From Thioalkalivibrio sp. K90mix (lineage in GTDB: Bacteria > Pseudomonadota > Gammaproteobacteria > Ectothiorhodospirales > Ectothiorhodospiraceae): a DNA stretch of 64,000 nt. Every line of letters begins with the position of its first letter. Within the stretch, counting starts at the first letter, position 1. A program made the position numbers and the translations under genes. The DNA lies in the NCBI RefSeq assembly GCF_000025545.1, contig NC_013889.1, positions 124,001-188,000 of the forward strand. Direction: 5' to 3'. Under the pieces are notes generated by a model. It was not told where the DNA came from and ran no database searches. It worked only from the letters and a program-made list of their open reading frames with translations. Of this stretch, positions 47,662 to 57,671 are shown piece after piece.

Positions 47662-47739
47662 TCCGGAAACTTGCGCCGGGACCTCCTCCCGCTTACCCTT
47701 TACCCATTCTTAAATCGATGTGTGTTGAGGGCTTTGGCT

Positions 47740-47844
47740 ATGCGTGAGTGGTTTACCTTTGCGAACTTCCCGTTGACGTTCACCGCCGCCCTGATCATCT
47801 GGTCCTGGATCAGCTTCTTCTCGGTGATCCTGTTCGGCGGCTGA
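47740..47844 (+). CDS. Unrecognised 34-residue membrane peptide after ccoS
   Basis: An ATG at 47740 preceded by TTGAGGG at suitable spacing opens a 34-codon frame ending at 47844. The product is MREWFTFANFPL followed by one hydrophobic helix rich in Ile, Trp and Phe (ALIIWSWISFFSVILFGG). It sits 78 bp after ccoS and just before a strong terminator, so it would be the last gene of the cbb3 locus. Tiny single-helix subunits such as CcoM and CydX are known in other oxidases, but I do not recognise this sequence. Confidence 0.6.
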   Translation: MREWFTFANFPLTFTAALIIWSWISFFSVILFGG

Positions 47845-47889
47845 GCCGGGGATTCCCGCGCGCCGCCTGAGCGGCGTCGGAAACCATGA

Positions 47890-47925
47890 AAAAGGCCCCG
47901 ATCGCGCAAGCGGTCGGGGCCTTTT
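47890..47925. terminator. Bidirectional terminator between the cco locus and rpoH
   Basis: AAAAGGCCCCGA (47890-47901) pairs with TCGGGGCCTTTT (47914-47925), with an inner CGC-GCAA-GCG. It carries A/T-rich flanks on both sides and lies between convergent genes. Confidence 0.92.
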
Positions 47926-47950
47926 CGTTGGGTGCAGCCGGGGTGTCGCG

Positions 47951-48820
<870 letters not shown>

Positions 48821-48854
48821 CGTGATGGATGCCTCCTGATAATAAAGTCAGAGA

Positions 48855-48881
48855 TTAGCACTCGTGTACGTAGAGTGCTAA
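48855..48881 (-). promoter_or_regulatory. CIRCE operator upstream of rpoH
   Basis: TTAGCACTC (48855-48863), a 9-bp spacer, and GAGTGCTAA (48873-48881) form the exact CIRCE inverted repeat bound by the HrcA repressor. It lies 34 bp upstream of the rpoH ATG, in or near the 5' leader. Confidence 0.93.
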
Positions 48882-48923
48882 ACCCGCTGAAAGTTCCGGG
48901 AGTTTTTGTGGCTCCGCGCGGGC

Positions 48924-49853
48924 TCAGGGCGCATCGCGCAGGGCGTGGCCGCTGCCCAGGCGCGCGCCCAGCCAGCCCAGTATCAGGCCCACCAGTATCA
49001 GGCCCAGCAGATCCCCGGCATGCGGCAGGCGCAGGGTGAACTCCAGATCAAACGCGGCGGCCGCCTCGGTCAGCGGTTCGCGGCTCAACGCAACCCCCAC
49101 CAGCAGCAGGATAACGCTGAAAATACCCCCACCGAACCCGGTCAGCACACCCCCGTACAGCGACGGGCGGCGCAGAAAGCGGTGGGTGGCGCCACTGATG
49201 CGCGAGATCGCGATCTCTTCCTGCCGCTCGCGCAGTTCCGAGGCGGTGGCGAGCGCCAGGATCAGCACGGCGCCGAGGCCCAGCAGCGCGGCAACCACGG
49301 ACAGGATGCGCAGGCCCAGCTCGTGCAGGCTGTTGAGCTGGCGCACCCACTCGTCGTCGGCGACCACCCCGGCCTCGGGCGCCAGCGCTCGCAGGTCGTC
49401 ACGCAACGCCGCCACCGTAGCCGGCTGAGTGCTGGCGGGAACGACATCGATTACGTCCGGCAGCGGGTTGTCCTCCAGCCAGTCCAGCAGCTCCGGGTCC
49501 GGCAGGCTGTCGCGGTAGGCGCTCAGTGCGGTGTCGGCGTCGATGCGCTCCCAGCGTGCAACGCGCTCGTCGTCATCCAGCGCATCCTGCAGCCGGTCGG
49601 CGGTCTCCTCGTCGACCTGGTCGAGATAGAGTGCGATACGCGGATCGTGGTCGACGTGTGCCGACAGGGCGCGCGCGTTGTCGAGCAGTACCCAGAGGTA
49701 GGCGGGGAGCGCGAGGATGAAGCCCAGTACCGCGATGGTAATCAGGCTCAGTATCGGGGCCTGCAGTCGCCGGCCAAGGCTGCGCCGGGCGGCATCGCGG
49801 TGGCTGTCCAGCCAGGCGGGCAGGGCATCGAGCAGGCGGCGCCCGGGTCTCAT
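48924..49853 (-). CDS. ftsX: Cell division protein FtsX
   Basis: Membrane partner of FtsE that links the divisome to periplasmic peptidoglycan hydrolase activation. It has 309 residues with four membrane helices: one near residue 35-60 and three in the C-terminal half, separated by a periplasmic domain of about 110 residues. FtsX features include the ISRISGATHRFLRRPSLYGG block. Its start overlaps the ftsE stop by 4 bp. Confidence 0.94.
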   Translation of the reverse strand: MRPGRRLLDALPAWLDSHRDAARRSLGRRLQAPILSLITIAVLGFILALPAYLWVLLDNARALSAHVDHDPRIALYLDQVDEETADRLQDALDDDERVARWERIDADTALSAYRDSLPDPELLDWLEDNPLPDVIDVVPASTQPATVAALRDDLRALAPEAGVVADDEWVRQLNSLHELGLRILSVVAALLGLGAVLILALATASELRERQEEIAISRISGATHRFLRRPSLYGGVLTGFGGGIFSVILLLVGVALSREPLTEAAAAFDLEFTLRLPHAGDLLGLILVGLILGWLGARLGSGHALRDAP

Positions 49854-50521
49854 GCGCGCGCCCCGCCGCGGGCCTCGATGCGGCCGTCTTCCAGGTGCAG
49901 CACCGGTTTGCCCATGCGGCCGATCAGCTCCTGGTCATGACTGGCGATCAGGGCGGTCATGCCGACGCGGTTGAAGTCGTCGAACAGCGCGAGGATCTCC
50001 TCCGACAGGGCCGGGTCCAGGTTGCCGGTTGGTTCGTCCGCGAGCAGCAGCACAGGGCGATGCACGATGGCGCGGGCGATGCCGACGCGCTGCTGCTCCC
50101 CGGCGGACAGGGTGCGCGGGTTGACCGTCTCCTTGTGCAGCAGGCCGACCTTGTCCAGCGCCGCGCGCACGCGCTTGCGCATCTCCGGGCGGCGGTAGGC
50201 GAGGATCTCCAGGGGCAGGGCGACGTTGTCGAACACGGGGCGGTCGAACAGCAGGCGGTGATCCTGAAAGACCAGGCCGATGCTGCGGCGAAAGCGCGGG
50301 ATGGCCCGCGCCGACAGTCGGTCCAGTTCGTGTCCATTCACGCGGATACGGCCGCGGGTCGGGCGTTCCAGACCGGCGATCAGACGCAGCAGCGTACTCT
50401 TGCCGGCACCGGACGGGCCGGTGACGAAGGCCATGGCGCCCGCATCCACCCTCAGGCTGACATTGGACAGCGCATCGGCCGCGCTGCCAAAGCGCTTGGT
50501 TACGCGCTGCAACTGAATCAT
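49850..50521 (-). CDS. ftsE: Cell division ATP-binding protein FtsE
   Basis: ABC-type ATPase of the FtsEX complex, 223 residues. Walker A is GPSGAGKSTLL, the signature is LSAGEQQRVGIARAIV and Walker B is VLLLADEPTGNLDP. It starts MIQLQRVTKRFG. It is translationally coupled to ftsX and lies 5 bp after ftsY. Confidence 0.97.
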   Translation of the reverse strand: MIQLQRVTKRFGSAADALSNVSLRVDAGAMAFVTGPSGAGKSTLLRLIAGLERPTRGRIRVNGHELDRLSARAIPRFRRSIGLVFQDHRLLFDRPVFDNVALPLEILAYRRPEMRKRVRAALDKVGLLHKETVNPRTLSAGEQQRVGIARAIVHRPVLLLADEPTGNLDPALSEEILALFDDFNRVGMTALIASHDQELIGRMGKPVLHLEDGRIEARGGARA

Positions 50522-50526
50522 GCCGG

Positions 50527-51570
50527 CTAGTTTTCCTCGCGGCCCAGCAACGCGCGTACGAACGCGCGGGCATCAAAACGCTGCAGGTCTTCGGCCTTCT
50601 CGCCCACGCCGATAAAGCGCACGGGTACCCCCAGTTGCTCGGCCAGCGCGAACAGGACGCCGCCCTTGGCGGTCCCGTCCAGCTTGGTGACCACGATCCC
50701 GGTCAGCCCCAGGGCCTCGTGGAACTGCCGTGCCTGGCTTAGCGCGTTCTGGCCGGTGCCGCCGTCGACCACCAGCAGTACTTCGTCCGGCGCGTGTTCG
50801 TCCAGCCGGCCCATCACGCGTTTCACCTTGCGAACTTCGTCCATCAGGTTGGTCTGGGTGTGCAGGCGTCCGGCGGTATCGGCGATCAGGATATCGGTCT
50901 TGCGCGCCTGAGCGGCCTGGAGGCCGTCGTAGACCACGGAGGCCGAGTCGGCCCCGGTCCCCTGGGCGATCACCGGGACGCCATTGCGTTCCCCCCACGT
51001 CTGCAGCTGTTCCACCGCGGCCGCGCGGAAGGTGTCGCCTGCGGCCAGCAGCACCGAGCGGCCCTCGTCCTTGAAGCGATGCGCCAGTTTGCCGATCGTG
51101 GTGGTCTTGCCAGCACCGTTGATGCCGACCACCAGGATTGAAAACGGCCGCTCGGCCTGCGGGATATCCAGGGGGCGAGAGACCGGTTCCAGGATCTCCA
51201 CCATTGCGGTCTCGAGCGCGTCCATCAGCGCGTCGGCGTTGTCCAGCTCGCGCCGTTTTACCTCGCGGGTGATACGATCCATGATCCGCTGGGTCGCATC
51301 CAGGCCGACATCGGCCAGGAGCAGGCGCTCTTCCAGTTCCTCGAACAGCTCGTCGTCGATCTTGCGCCGGAACAGGCTCTTGAGGTCGCCGCCGAGGGCC
51401 TGGCCGGTCTTGGCCAGGCCCTGGCGCAGGCGCTGGAACCAGCCGCCACGGGCCGGTTGCGCGTCGGGTTCCGGCTCGGGCGCCGCCGCGGTTTCCGGCG
51501 GGGCCTCCGGCGTGGTTTCCGGGCTGGGCGTGGCGGAGTCTTCGGATTTCTTCTTGCGGAAACCGAACAT
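50527..51570 (-). CDS. ftsY: Signal recognition particle receptor FtsY
   Basis: GTPase receptor that docks SRP-ribosome complexes at the membrane. It has 347 residues: a short acidic A domain (about residues 1-45, with runs such as SPETTPEAPPETAAAPEPEPD) and the NG domain with GINGAGKTTTIGKLA, DTAGRLHTQ and TKLDGTAKGG. It is divergent from the M16 genes; ftsY-ftsE-ftsX-rpoH is the conserved gammaproteobacterial order. Confidence 0.97.
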   Translation of the reverse strand: MFGFRKKKSEDSATPSPETTPEAPPETAAAPEPEPDAQPARGGWFQRLRQGLAKTGQALGGDLKSLFRRKIDDELFEELEERLLLADVGLDATQRIMDRITREVKRRELDNADALMDALETAMVEILEPVSRPLDIPQAERPFSILVVGINGAGKTTTIGKLAHRFKDEGRSVLLAAGDTFRAAAVEQLQTWGERNGVPVIAQGTGADSASVVYDGLQAAQARKTDILIADTAGRLHTQTNLMDEVRKVKRVMGRLDEHAPDEVLLVVDGGTGQNALSQARQFHEALGLTGIVVTKLDGTAKGGVLFALAEQLGVPVRFIGVGEKAEDLQRFDARAFVRALLGREEN

Positions 51571-51623
51571 GTTTCAGGTGGTCCAGTAGAAAGTGTTCAT
51601 GCTAGCACGGGGATCGTATTGCA

Positions 51624-53048
51624 ATGCGTAGAGCAGTGCTCGGAAGTCTCGTTGGATGGATGGCCGTCTGGCTGATCAGTGCCAGTGTCGTGGCCGGTGA
51701 ACTGGAGATCGAATCGGATGTGGTGGAAGCCACGCTCGACAACGGTCTGACCGTGCTGGTCCTGGAGGACAGGCGCGCACCGGTGGTGGCCAACATGGTC
51801 TGGTATCGCGTCGGCTCGGCCGATGAACACAGCGGCATCACCGGTATATCGCACATGCTGGAACACATGATGTTCCGCGGCTCGGAGAAATACGAGCCGG
51901 GCGAGTTCTCGCGGATCGTCGCGCGCATGGGCGGGCGCGAGAACGCCTTTACCGGTCGCGACTATACCGGCTATCACCAGGTGATCGGCTCCGACCACTG
52001 GGAGACCGTGATGGCCATGGAGGCCGAGCGCATGCAACACCTGAAGCTGCAGGAGGACGAGTTCCGTCCGGAGCTGCGGGTGGTGCAGGAGGAGCGGCGC
52101 CTGCGTGTGGAGGATCAGCCCAACTCCCTGCTGCGCGAGCAACTGATGGCGACGGCTTTTTTCAACCACCCGTACGGCCAGCCCGTGATCGGCTGGATGA
52201 CCGATATCGAGTCCTACACCCTGGAGGACCTCCAGGACTGGTACGACCGCTACTACCACCCCAGCAACGCGGTGGTCGTGGTCGTCGGCGATGTCGATGC
52301 CGACGAGGTGATCGCGGCCGCCGAGAAGCACTTCGGTGCCATCCCCAGCGGCAACGTGCCGGAGGCCAAGCCGCGTCGGGAGACCCCGCAGGCCGGGGAG
52401 CGCCGGATTACGGTGCAGGCCCCGGCCCAGGTCCCGTTTCTGATGATGGGCTGGAAGACCCCGGTGCTGAACACGCTGGACTCGCACGAGGACGCCTACG
52501 CCCTGCTGGTGGCCGCCGGGATCCTGGACTCGGGCGAGGCCTCGCGCTTCGCGCGCGAGCTGGTCCGGGGGCAGGAACTGGCGAGCGCCACCTCGGCGCG
52601 CTACAGCCCGTTCGCTCGGCTGGACGATCTGTTCATGGTCGCCGCCGTGCCGACCTTGGACACGGATATCGAGTCCCTGGAGCAGGCGCTTCTGGACGAG
52701 ATCGATCGCCTGGCCGAGGAACCCGTGGATGGCCGCGAACTGGAACGTGTGCAGGCGCGGGTAATCGCCTCGGAGGTCTTTGAACGCGATTCCGTGCGTG
52801 CCCAGGCCTTCCAGTTGGGCATGCTCGAAACCGTTGGAGTCGGCTGGCGGGAAAATGATCGTTTCCTGGAGCGGGTGCGTGAGGTGACCGCCGAGGACGT
52901 CCAGCGCGTGGTACGCGAGTACCTGGTGCCCGAACGTCGCACGGTCGGGGTTCTCGACCCGCAGCCGGTGGATGACGAGGAGGCCCCGGCGCCCGGGCCG
53001 TACGGTGCCCCGGATCTCGATGGTGGCTATCCGGAGGAGGGTCACTAA
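51624..53048 (+). CDS. M16 family zinc metalloprotease, catalytic member
   Basis: A 474-residue exported peptidase. A signal peptide (VLGSLVGWMAVWLISASVVAG) precedes an N-terminal M16 domain with the inverted zinc motif in ISHMLEHMMF (HxxEH) and a downstream Glu (for example VVQEERRLR). A second, non-catalytic M16 domain fills the C-terminal half. It should act in the periplasm on small or unfolded peptides. The next gene encodes a partner without the zinc motif, and the two overlap by 1 bp. Confidence 0.93.
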   Translation: MRRAVLGSLVGWMAVWLISASVVAGELEIESDVVEATLDNGLTVLVLEDRRAPVVANMVWYRVGSADEHSGITGISHMLEHMMFRGSEKYEPGEFSRIVARMGGRENAFTGRDYTGYHQVIGSDHWETVMAMEAERMQHLKLQEDEFRPELRVVQEERRLRVEDQPNSLLREQLMATAFFNHPYGQPVIGWMTDIESYTLEDLQDWYDRYYHPSNAVVVVVGDVDADEVIAAAEKHFGAIPSGNVPEAKPRRETPQAGERRITVQAPAQVPFLMMGWKTPVLNTLDSHEDAYALLVAAGILDSGEASRFARELVRGQELASATSARYSPFARLDDLFMVAAVPTLDTDIESLEQALLDEIDRLAEEPVDGRELERVQARVIASEVFERDSVRAQAFQLGMLETVGVGWRENDRFLERVREVTAEDVQRVVREYLVPERRTVGVLDPQPVDDEEAPAPGPYGAPDLDGGYPEEGH

Positions 53049-54373
53049 TGCTGCACGCAATCAAGAAGCTCTCGCGCCATTCCCTGTTCGCGGGACTGGT
53101 CCTGGCCCTGCTGGCGATCCCGGTGCAGGCGGTGGAGATCGAACGCTGGGAGACCGACGAGGGGCTGCGCGTCCTGTATGTCGAGGCGCCGGACCTGCCG
53201 ATGGTGGACCTGCGCCTGACCTTCGATGGCGGGGCGGCGCGCGACGGCGACCTGCCCGGGCTGGCGATGATGACCTCCCGCAGCCTGCGTCATGGCACCG
53301 AGGAGATGGATGCCTCCGAGCTCGCCGAGCGCTTCGAGTCGGTCGGCGCCCGATTCGGCACCAGCTCCCTGCGCGACATGGCGATCGTCAGCCTGCGCAC
53401 CCTGACCGAACCGGACTGGATGGAGACGGCGGTCGGCACCCTCACCGACGTGCTGTCTGCGCCCGCCTTTCCCGAGGGCGATTTCGAGCGTAGCCGCCGC
53501 CAGGCCCTGCAGTCCCTGCAACGCGAGCGCCAGGAGCCTTCTTCGGTGGGGACCCGTCGCTTCTACGAGCTGATGTACGAAGACCACCCGTATGGCAGCT
53601 GGCCGGGCGGCGAGGTCGATACGCTGGAGGCGATGACGCGCGATGACGCCCGGGACTTCTTTGAACGCCACTACGCGGCGGGGAACGGCGCGCTGGCGAT
53701 CACCGGCGGGGTAAGCCGTGAGCAAGCCGAGGAACTGGCCGCCCGGATTTCGGCGGCGCTGCCCCGTGGCGATGCGGTTGACCCGTTGCCGCCAGTGCCG
53801 ATGCGCGAGGAGCCGGTGGAGGAGCGCATTGCGTTCCCGTCGGAGCAGGCGCACATCTTCATGGGGGCTCCGGCCCTGCGCCGGGGCGACGAGGCGCACT
53901 TCGCTCTGACGCTGGCCAATCATGCCCTGGGCGGGGGTGGCTTTACCTCGCGCCTGTTCCAGGAGGTGCGCAGCGCCCGCGGGCTTGCCTATTCCGTGCA
54001 CAGCCGCTTCCAGCCGATGGCGGTCGAAGGCCCGTTTGTGATCAATATGCAGACGGGGGTGGACCAGACGGACGATGCGGTCGCGGTCCTGCGCGAGCAG
54101 GTCCTGCGCTGGCACGCCGAGGGTGTGGATCCTGAAGAGATGGAGGCCTCGCGCGAGAACGTGATCAACTCGTTCCCCTTGTCGCTCGCTTCCAACAGCG
54201 ACATCGTCAGCCTGCTTGGCATGATCGGTTTCTACGGACTCTCCGATGACTATCTGGAGCGCTATGTCGAGCGCATGCAGGCGGTGGAGCTGGAGACCAT
54301 GAACACCCAACTGGCCGACCGTCTCAACCCCGAGGCCCTGGTCACGGTCATTGTCGGTGGCCAGGAAGACTAG
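53048..54373 (+). CDS. M16 family protein lacking the zinc motif (non-catalytic partner)
   Basis: A 441-residue exported protein with a signal peptide (SLFAGLVLALLAIPVQA) and the M16 fold. At the place of HxxEH it reads LPGLAMMTSRSLRHGT, so the zinc ligands are missing. The C-terminal domain has RSARGLAYSVHSRF, which holds the Arg/Tyr pair that contributes to substrate binding in two-chain M16 enzymes. It probably forms a heterodimer with the preceding catalytic protein, as in mitochondrial MPP or bacterial M16 pairs. Confidence 0.9.
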   Translation: MLHAIKKLSRHSLFAGLVLALLAIPVQAVEIERWETDEGLRVLYVEAPDLPMVDLRLTFDGGAARDGDLPGLAMMTSRSLRHGTEEMDASELAERFESVGARFGTSSLRDMAIVSLRTLTEPDWMETAVGTLTDVLSAPAFPEGDFERSRRQALQSLQRERQEPSSVGTRRFYELMYEDHPYGSWPGGEVDTLEAMTRDDARDFFERHYAAGNGALAITGGVSREQAEELAARISAALPRGDAVDPLPPVPMREEPVEERIAFPSEQAHIFMGAPALRRGDEAHFALTLANHALGGGGFTSRLFQEVRSARGLAYSVHSRFQPMAVEGPFVINMQTGVDQTDDAVAVLREQVLRWHAEGVDPEEMEASRENVINSFPLSLASNSDIVSLLGMIGFYGLSDDYLERYVERMQAVELETMNTQLADRLNPEALVTVIVGGQED

Positions 54374-54968
54374 GCGCGGTCCGCCAGGGCGCAGCGCGCG
54401 TATCCGCATCATTGGCGGGGCCTGGCGCCGCCAGTGGCTGCCGGTGCCGTCCGTCGGGGGGCTGCGCCCGACTGCGGATGCCCAGCGCGAGACCCTGTTC
54501 AACTGGCTGCAGCCGCAGCTGCCGGGTGCGCGAGTACTGGACCTGTACGCCGGCACCGGCGCCCTGGGCTTCGAGGCCGCCTCGCGGGGTGCGCGCGAGG
54601 TCTGGCTGGTCGAGCGCGACGCACGGGCGGCGGCCCAGCTCGAGGCCAACCGTGAACGCCTGGGGGCCACCCAGGTGCACATCCGGCGTGACGATGTGGC
54701 CCGTTTGCTGGGCCAGCTTCCGGAGGGCGACCCCTTCGATGTCGTGTTTCTCGACCCTCCCTTTGGTCAGGGCCGGGTCGCCCCGGCGCTCGCCGCACTG
54801 GCCGTCCAGGGCTGGCTGAGCCCCGGCGCACGCGTCTACGCGGAGCTGGAGTCGGAGGCCGATCCGAGTTTTGTGCAGGAGGACGGCTGGGCGATCGAGC
54901 GCGAACGCGTGTGCGGGCAGGCGCGGGGTCTACTGCTTGCGCGCAGTCCCGCCGAGGACGACTCGTGA
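54351..54968 (+). CDS. rsmD: 16S rRNA (guanine966-N2)-methyltransferase RsmD
   Basis: Methylates G966 of 16S rRNA on the 30S subunit. The protein is about 205 residues. RIIGGAWRRQWLPVP and GLRPTADAQRETLFNWL are diagnostic; the SAM motif is VLDLYAGTGALGFEA and the catalytic motif DPPF. The exact start is uncertain: the reading from TTG at 54351 overlaps the M16 gene by 23 bp, and a GTG at 54357 is equally possible. It is normally next to ftsY, here separated by the M16 pair. Confidence 0.94.
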   Translation: MSVARKTRRGPPGRSARIRIIGGAWRRQWLPVPSVGGLRPTADAQRETLFNWLQPQLPGARVLDLYAGTGALGFEAASRGAREVWLVERDARAAAQLEANRERLGATQVHIRRDDVARLLGQLPEGDPFDVVFLDPPFGQGRVAPALAALAVQGWLSPGARVYAELESEADPSFVQEDGWAIERERVCGQARGLLLARSPAEDDS

Positions 54969-55150
54969 AGCGTTTTGCAGTTTGCCAGGTCATTGGCTAC
55001 GGTAGGAGCGTCGTCCGTCGGCACCGTTTTGTCGACTGAGCGCGTCCCCGACCGTCAGGCGCACGGGAAGGCTCGGGATGCAATGTCCCGAGGTGTGCCG
55101 AATACGCCGGTGCGGCGTTCAAGCGCAACACAAGAATAGGGGAGCCAAGC

Positions 55151-56776
55151 ATGGAAGAACCGTCTTCAAGCCCGGGGCTGAACCAGACCCGGATCGCCGG
55201 CTTCGGCATCATCTGCAGCCCGGTGTTCTGGATTTCCAGTGCCGTGATCGCCGCATTCGTTCTGTTCGGGGCGGTTTTCCCGGACACGGCGGAGGAGATC
55301 TTCGAGAAGCTGCAGACCGGCATCTCCGAATACCTCGGCTGGTACTACATGCTGGTGGTGACGGTCTTCCTGATCTTCTCTCTGTACCTGATGTTTTCGC
55401 GCTACGGGGGCATACGGCTCGGAGACCAGTTCGAGGCGCCGCGTTTCAGCTATGCCGCGTGGTTCGCGATGCTCTTCTCCGCAGGCATGGGGATCGGACT
55501 GCTGTTCTGGAGCATTGCCGAGCCGATGTACCACTACCTGGATCCGCCGCATGCCGATGGCGAGACCAGCGAGGCCGCGACCGAGGCGATGCGCTACACC
55601 TTCTTCCACTGGGGGCTGCATGCCTGGGCGATCTACATCGTCGTTGGCCTGTCGCTGGCCTACTATGCCTACCGGCACAACCTGCCGCTGCTGATCCGTT
55701 CCTCGCTGTATCCGTTCATCGGTGACCGCATCTATGGCCCCTGGGGGCACCTGATCGACATCCTGGCCCTGTTCGGGACCATGTTCGGGGTGGCCACCTC
55801 GCTGGGTCTCGGGGTCATGCAGATCAACTCGGGCCTGAACTACGTGTTCGGGATCGAGGAATCCACGGCCATGCAGATCATCCTGGTCGCGATCATCACC
55901 CTGATCGCGGTGGGCTCGGTGGCACTGGGGATCGACAAGGGCATCAAGCGGCTGTCGAACTTCAACATCGGGCTGGCGGTGATCCTGCTCGCCCTGTTGC
56001 TGATCATGGGGCCGACACTGTTCATCCTGCGCGTGCTGGTGGAGTCGACCGGCGTCTACGTGCAGCACTTGCCCGAGATGAGCCTGTGGGCCGATACCAT
56101 CGACGAGACCGGCTGGGCCACCGTCTGGACCATCTTCTACTGGGGCTGGTGGATCTCCTGGGCGCCGTATGTCGGCATGTTCATCGCCCGCGTCTCGCGC
56201 GGGCGCACGATCCGGGAATTCGTGGCCGGCGTGCTGCTGGCCCCGACCGCTGCTGCCTTTGTCTGGCTGGCCGTGTTCGGCGGTACCGCGATGGGCTACG
56301 AGCTGGGTGGCGTGGCCAATATCTCCGGCGCGGTCGAAGAGAGCGTGTCCACCGCGTTGTTCGCGACCATCGAGGCGATGCCGCTGTGGGACTGGCTGGC
56401 GGTGCTGGCCATGGCCGCGGCCACGGTGCTCATCGTGACCTTCTTTGTCACCTCCTCGGACTCCGGATCGCTGGTGATTGATACCCTGGCCTCGGGTGAT
56501 GTGCGCAACCCGACCGTGACCCAGCGAGTCTACTGGGCAATCCTCGAGGGGATTGTGGCGTCGATCCTGCTGCTGGCGGGCGGTCTTGCCGCCCTGCAGG
56601 CGGCGGCGATCAGCGTCGGCCTGCCGTTCTCGGTGGTGATGCTCGTGATGGTGTTCGGGTTGTGGAAGAGTCTGCATTCCACCGAGGCCGTGACGCCGAC
56701 CAAATATCAGAAAGAGGCGCCACCGCCGCATACCCTGCTGGGGTATACGGAGGATCTGGACGACAAGATCAAGTAG
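55151..56776 (+). CDS. BCCT family betaine/carnitine/choline transporter
   Basis: Sodium- or proton-coupled uptake of glycine betaine or related compatible solutes, 541 residues with twelve membrane helices. Family signatures: SAGMGIGLLFWSIAEP in TM3-4 and the tryptophan-rich TIFYWGWWISWAPYVGMF with RVSRGRTIREF. The glycine motif GMGIG is the sodium-dependent betaine transporter type. Short N- and C-terminal tails suggest limited osmosensing control. A likely osmoprotection partner is the glycine methyltransferase at the window end. Confidence 0.93.
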   Translation: MEEPSSSPGLNQTRIAGFGIICSPVFWISSAVIAAFVLFGAVFPDTAEEIFEKLQTGISEYLGWYYMLVVTVFLIFSLYLMFSRYGGIRLGDQFEAPRFSYAAWFAMLFSAGMGIGLLFWSIAEPMYHYLDPPHADGETSEAATEAMRYTFFHWGLHAWAIYIVVGLSLAYYAYRHNLPLLIRSSLYPFIGDRIYGPWGHLIDILALFGTMFGVATSLGLGVMQINSGLNYVFGIEESTAMQIILVAIITLIAVGSVALGIDKGIKRLSNFNIGLAVILLALLLIMGPTLFILRVLVESTGVYVQHLPEMSLWADTIDETGWATVWTIFYWGWWISWAPYVGMFIARVSRGRTIREFVAGVLLAPTAAAFVWLAVFGGTAMGYELGGVANISGAVEESVSTALFATIEAMPLWDWLAVLAMAAATVLIVTFFVTSSDSGSLVIDTLASGDVRNPTVTQRVYWAILEGIVASILLLAGGLAALQAAAISVGLPFSVVMLVMVFGLWKSLHSTEAVTPTKYQKEAPPPHTLLGYTEDLDDKIK

Positions 56777-56785
56777 GAGGTCACT

Positions 56786-57667
56786 ATGGCTGCGTCCCGC
56801 GTGGCGCTGCTGGGCTGCGGGCTCATGGGGCAACCCATGGGCCTGCGTCTTTTGCGCGCCGGTTTTTCCGTCGAGGCCTACAACCGCACCCAGGAGCGGG
56901 CCAGCGACCTGGCCAGCGAGGGGGTAACGGTACACACCGTGCCGGCGGCGGCCGTCGCCGGGGCCGATACCCTGGTGCTGATGCTCTCCGATGCCGCCGC
57001 AATCCAGGCAGTGCTGAGGACGTTGCCGGAAGGCGCGTTGAGCGGGCGCTGTGTGATCCAGATGGCGACGATCCTGCCGGCCGAGAGCCGCCAGCTGGCC
57101 GAGCACCTGCGCCGCTCCGGGGCCTGTTATGTCGAGGCGCCAGTGCTGGGGTCGATTCCGGAAGCGCGTGAGGGGCGGTTGCTGGTCATGGCCGGCGCTG
57201 ATACGGAGGCGGATTTCGAGCGTGCGAGTCCGGTCCTCGCGGCGCTGGGCGAGAACCCGCGGCATGTCGGTCCGGTGGGGCAGGGTGCGGCCCTGAAGCT
57301 CGCGTTCAACCAGCTGATCGCCAGTCTGACCGCCGCCTTCTCCTTGAGCCTGGGGCTGGTCCGCCGCGAGGGGGCGGAGGTCGATACCTTCATGGAGATC
57401 CTGCGCGAGTCGGCGCTGTATGCGCCGACTTTCGACAAGAAGCTGGACAAAATGCTCTCCGGTGACTTCGGGACGGCGAACTTCCCGGTCAAGCACCTGC
57501 TGAAGGACGTGCGCCTCGCCGAGCGCGCTGCCGAGGACGCGCAACTGATCGGCCCGTGGCTCCCGCTGCTGGCGCAGCTACTGGAGCAGGCCCAGGATCG
57601 CGGGCTGGCGGACGCCGACTACTCCGCGATCTACAGCGCAATCGCTCCCGAACCGTCGGCACACTGA
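56786..57667 (+). CDS. NAD(P)-dependent beta-hydroxyacid dehydrogenase family protein
   Basis: A 293-residue enzyme of the 3-hydroxyisobutyrate dehydrogenase group. The nucleotide motif is GCGLMGQPMGLRLLRAGF, with the cofactor-selecting YNRT after it. The catalytic Lys lies in GQGAALKLAFNQ, and FPVKHLLKDVRL is characteristic of glyoxylate/succinic semialdehyde reductases, so that activity is the best guess. AGGAGG precedes the start. It begins 9 bp after the transporter and may be cotranscribed. Its end faces glgP with a 4-bp gap. Confidence 0.88.
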   Translation: MAASRVALLGCGLMGQPMGLRLLRAGFSVEAYNRTQERASDLASEGVTVHTVPAAAVAGADTLVLMLSDAAAIQAVLRTLPEGALSGRCVIQMATILPAESRQLAEHLRRSGACYVEAPVLGSIPEAREGRLLVMAGADTEADFERASPVLAALGENPRHVGPVGQGAALKLAFNQLIASLTAAFSLSLGLVRREGAEVDTFMEILRESALYAPTFDKKLDKMLSGDFGTANFPVKHLLKDVRLAERAAEDAQLIGPWLPLLAQLLEQAQDRGLADADYSAIYSAIAPEPSAH

Positions 57668-57671
57668 ACGG

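Noticed and set aside
55166-57544. 792-codon frame antisense to the BCCT transporter and dehydrogenase
   Set aside because: Antisense artefact of GC-rich codons, rich in His, Asp and Gln with no motif; both sense genes are clear family members.
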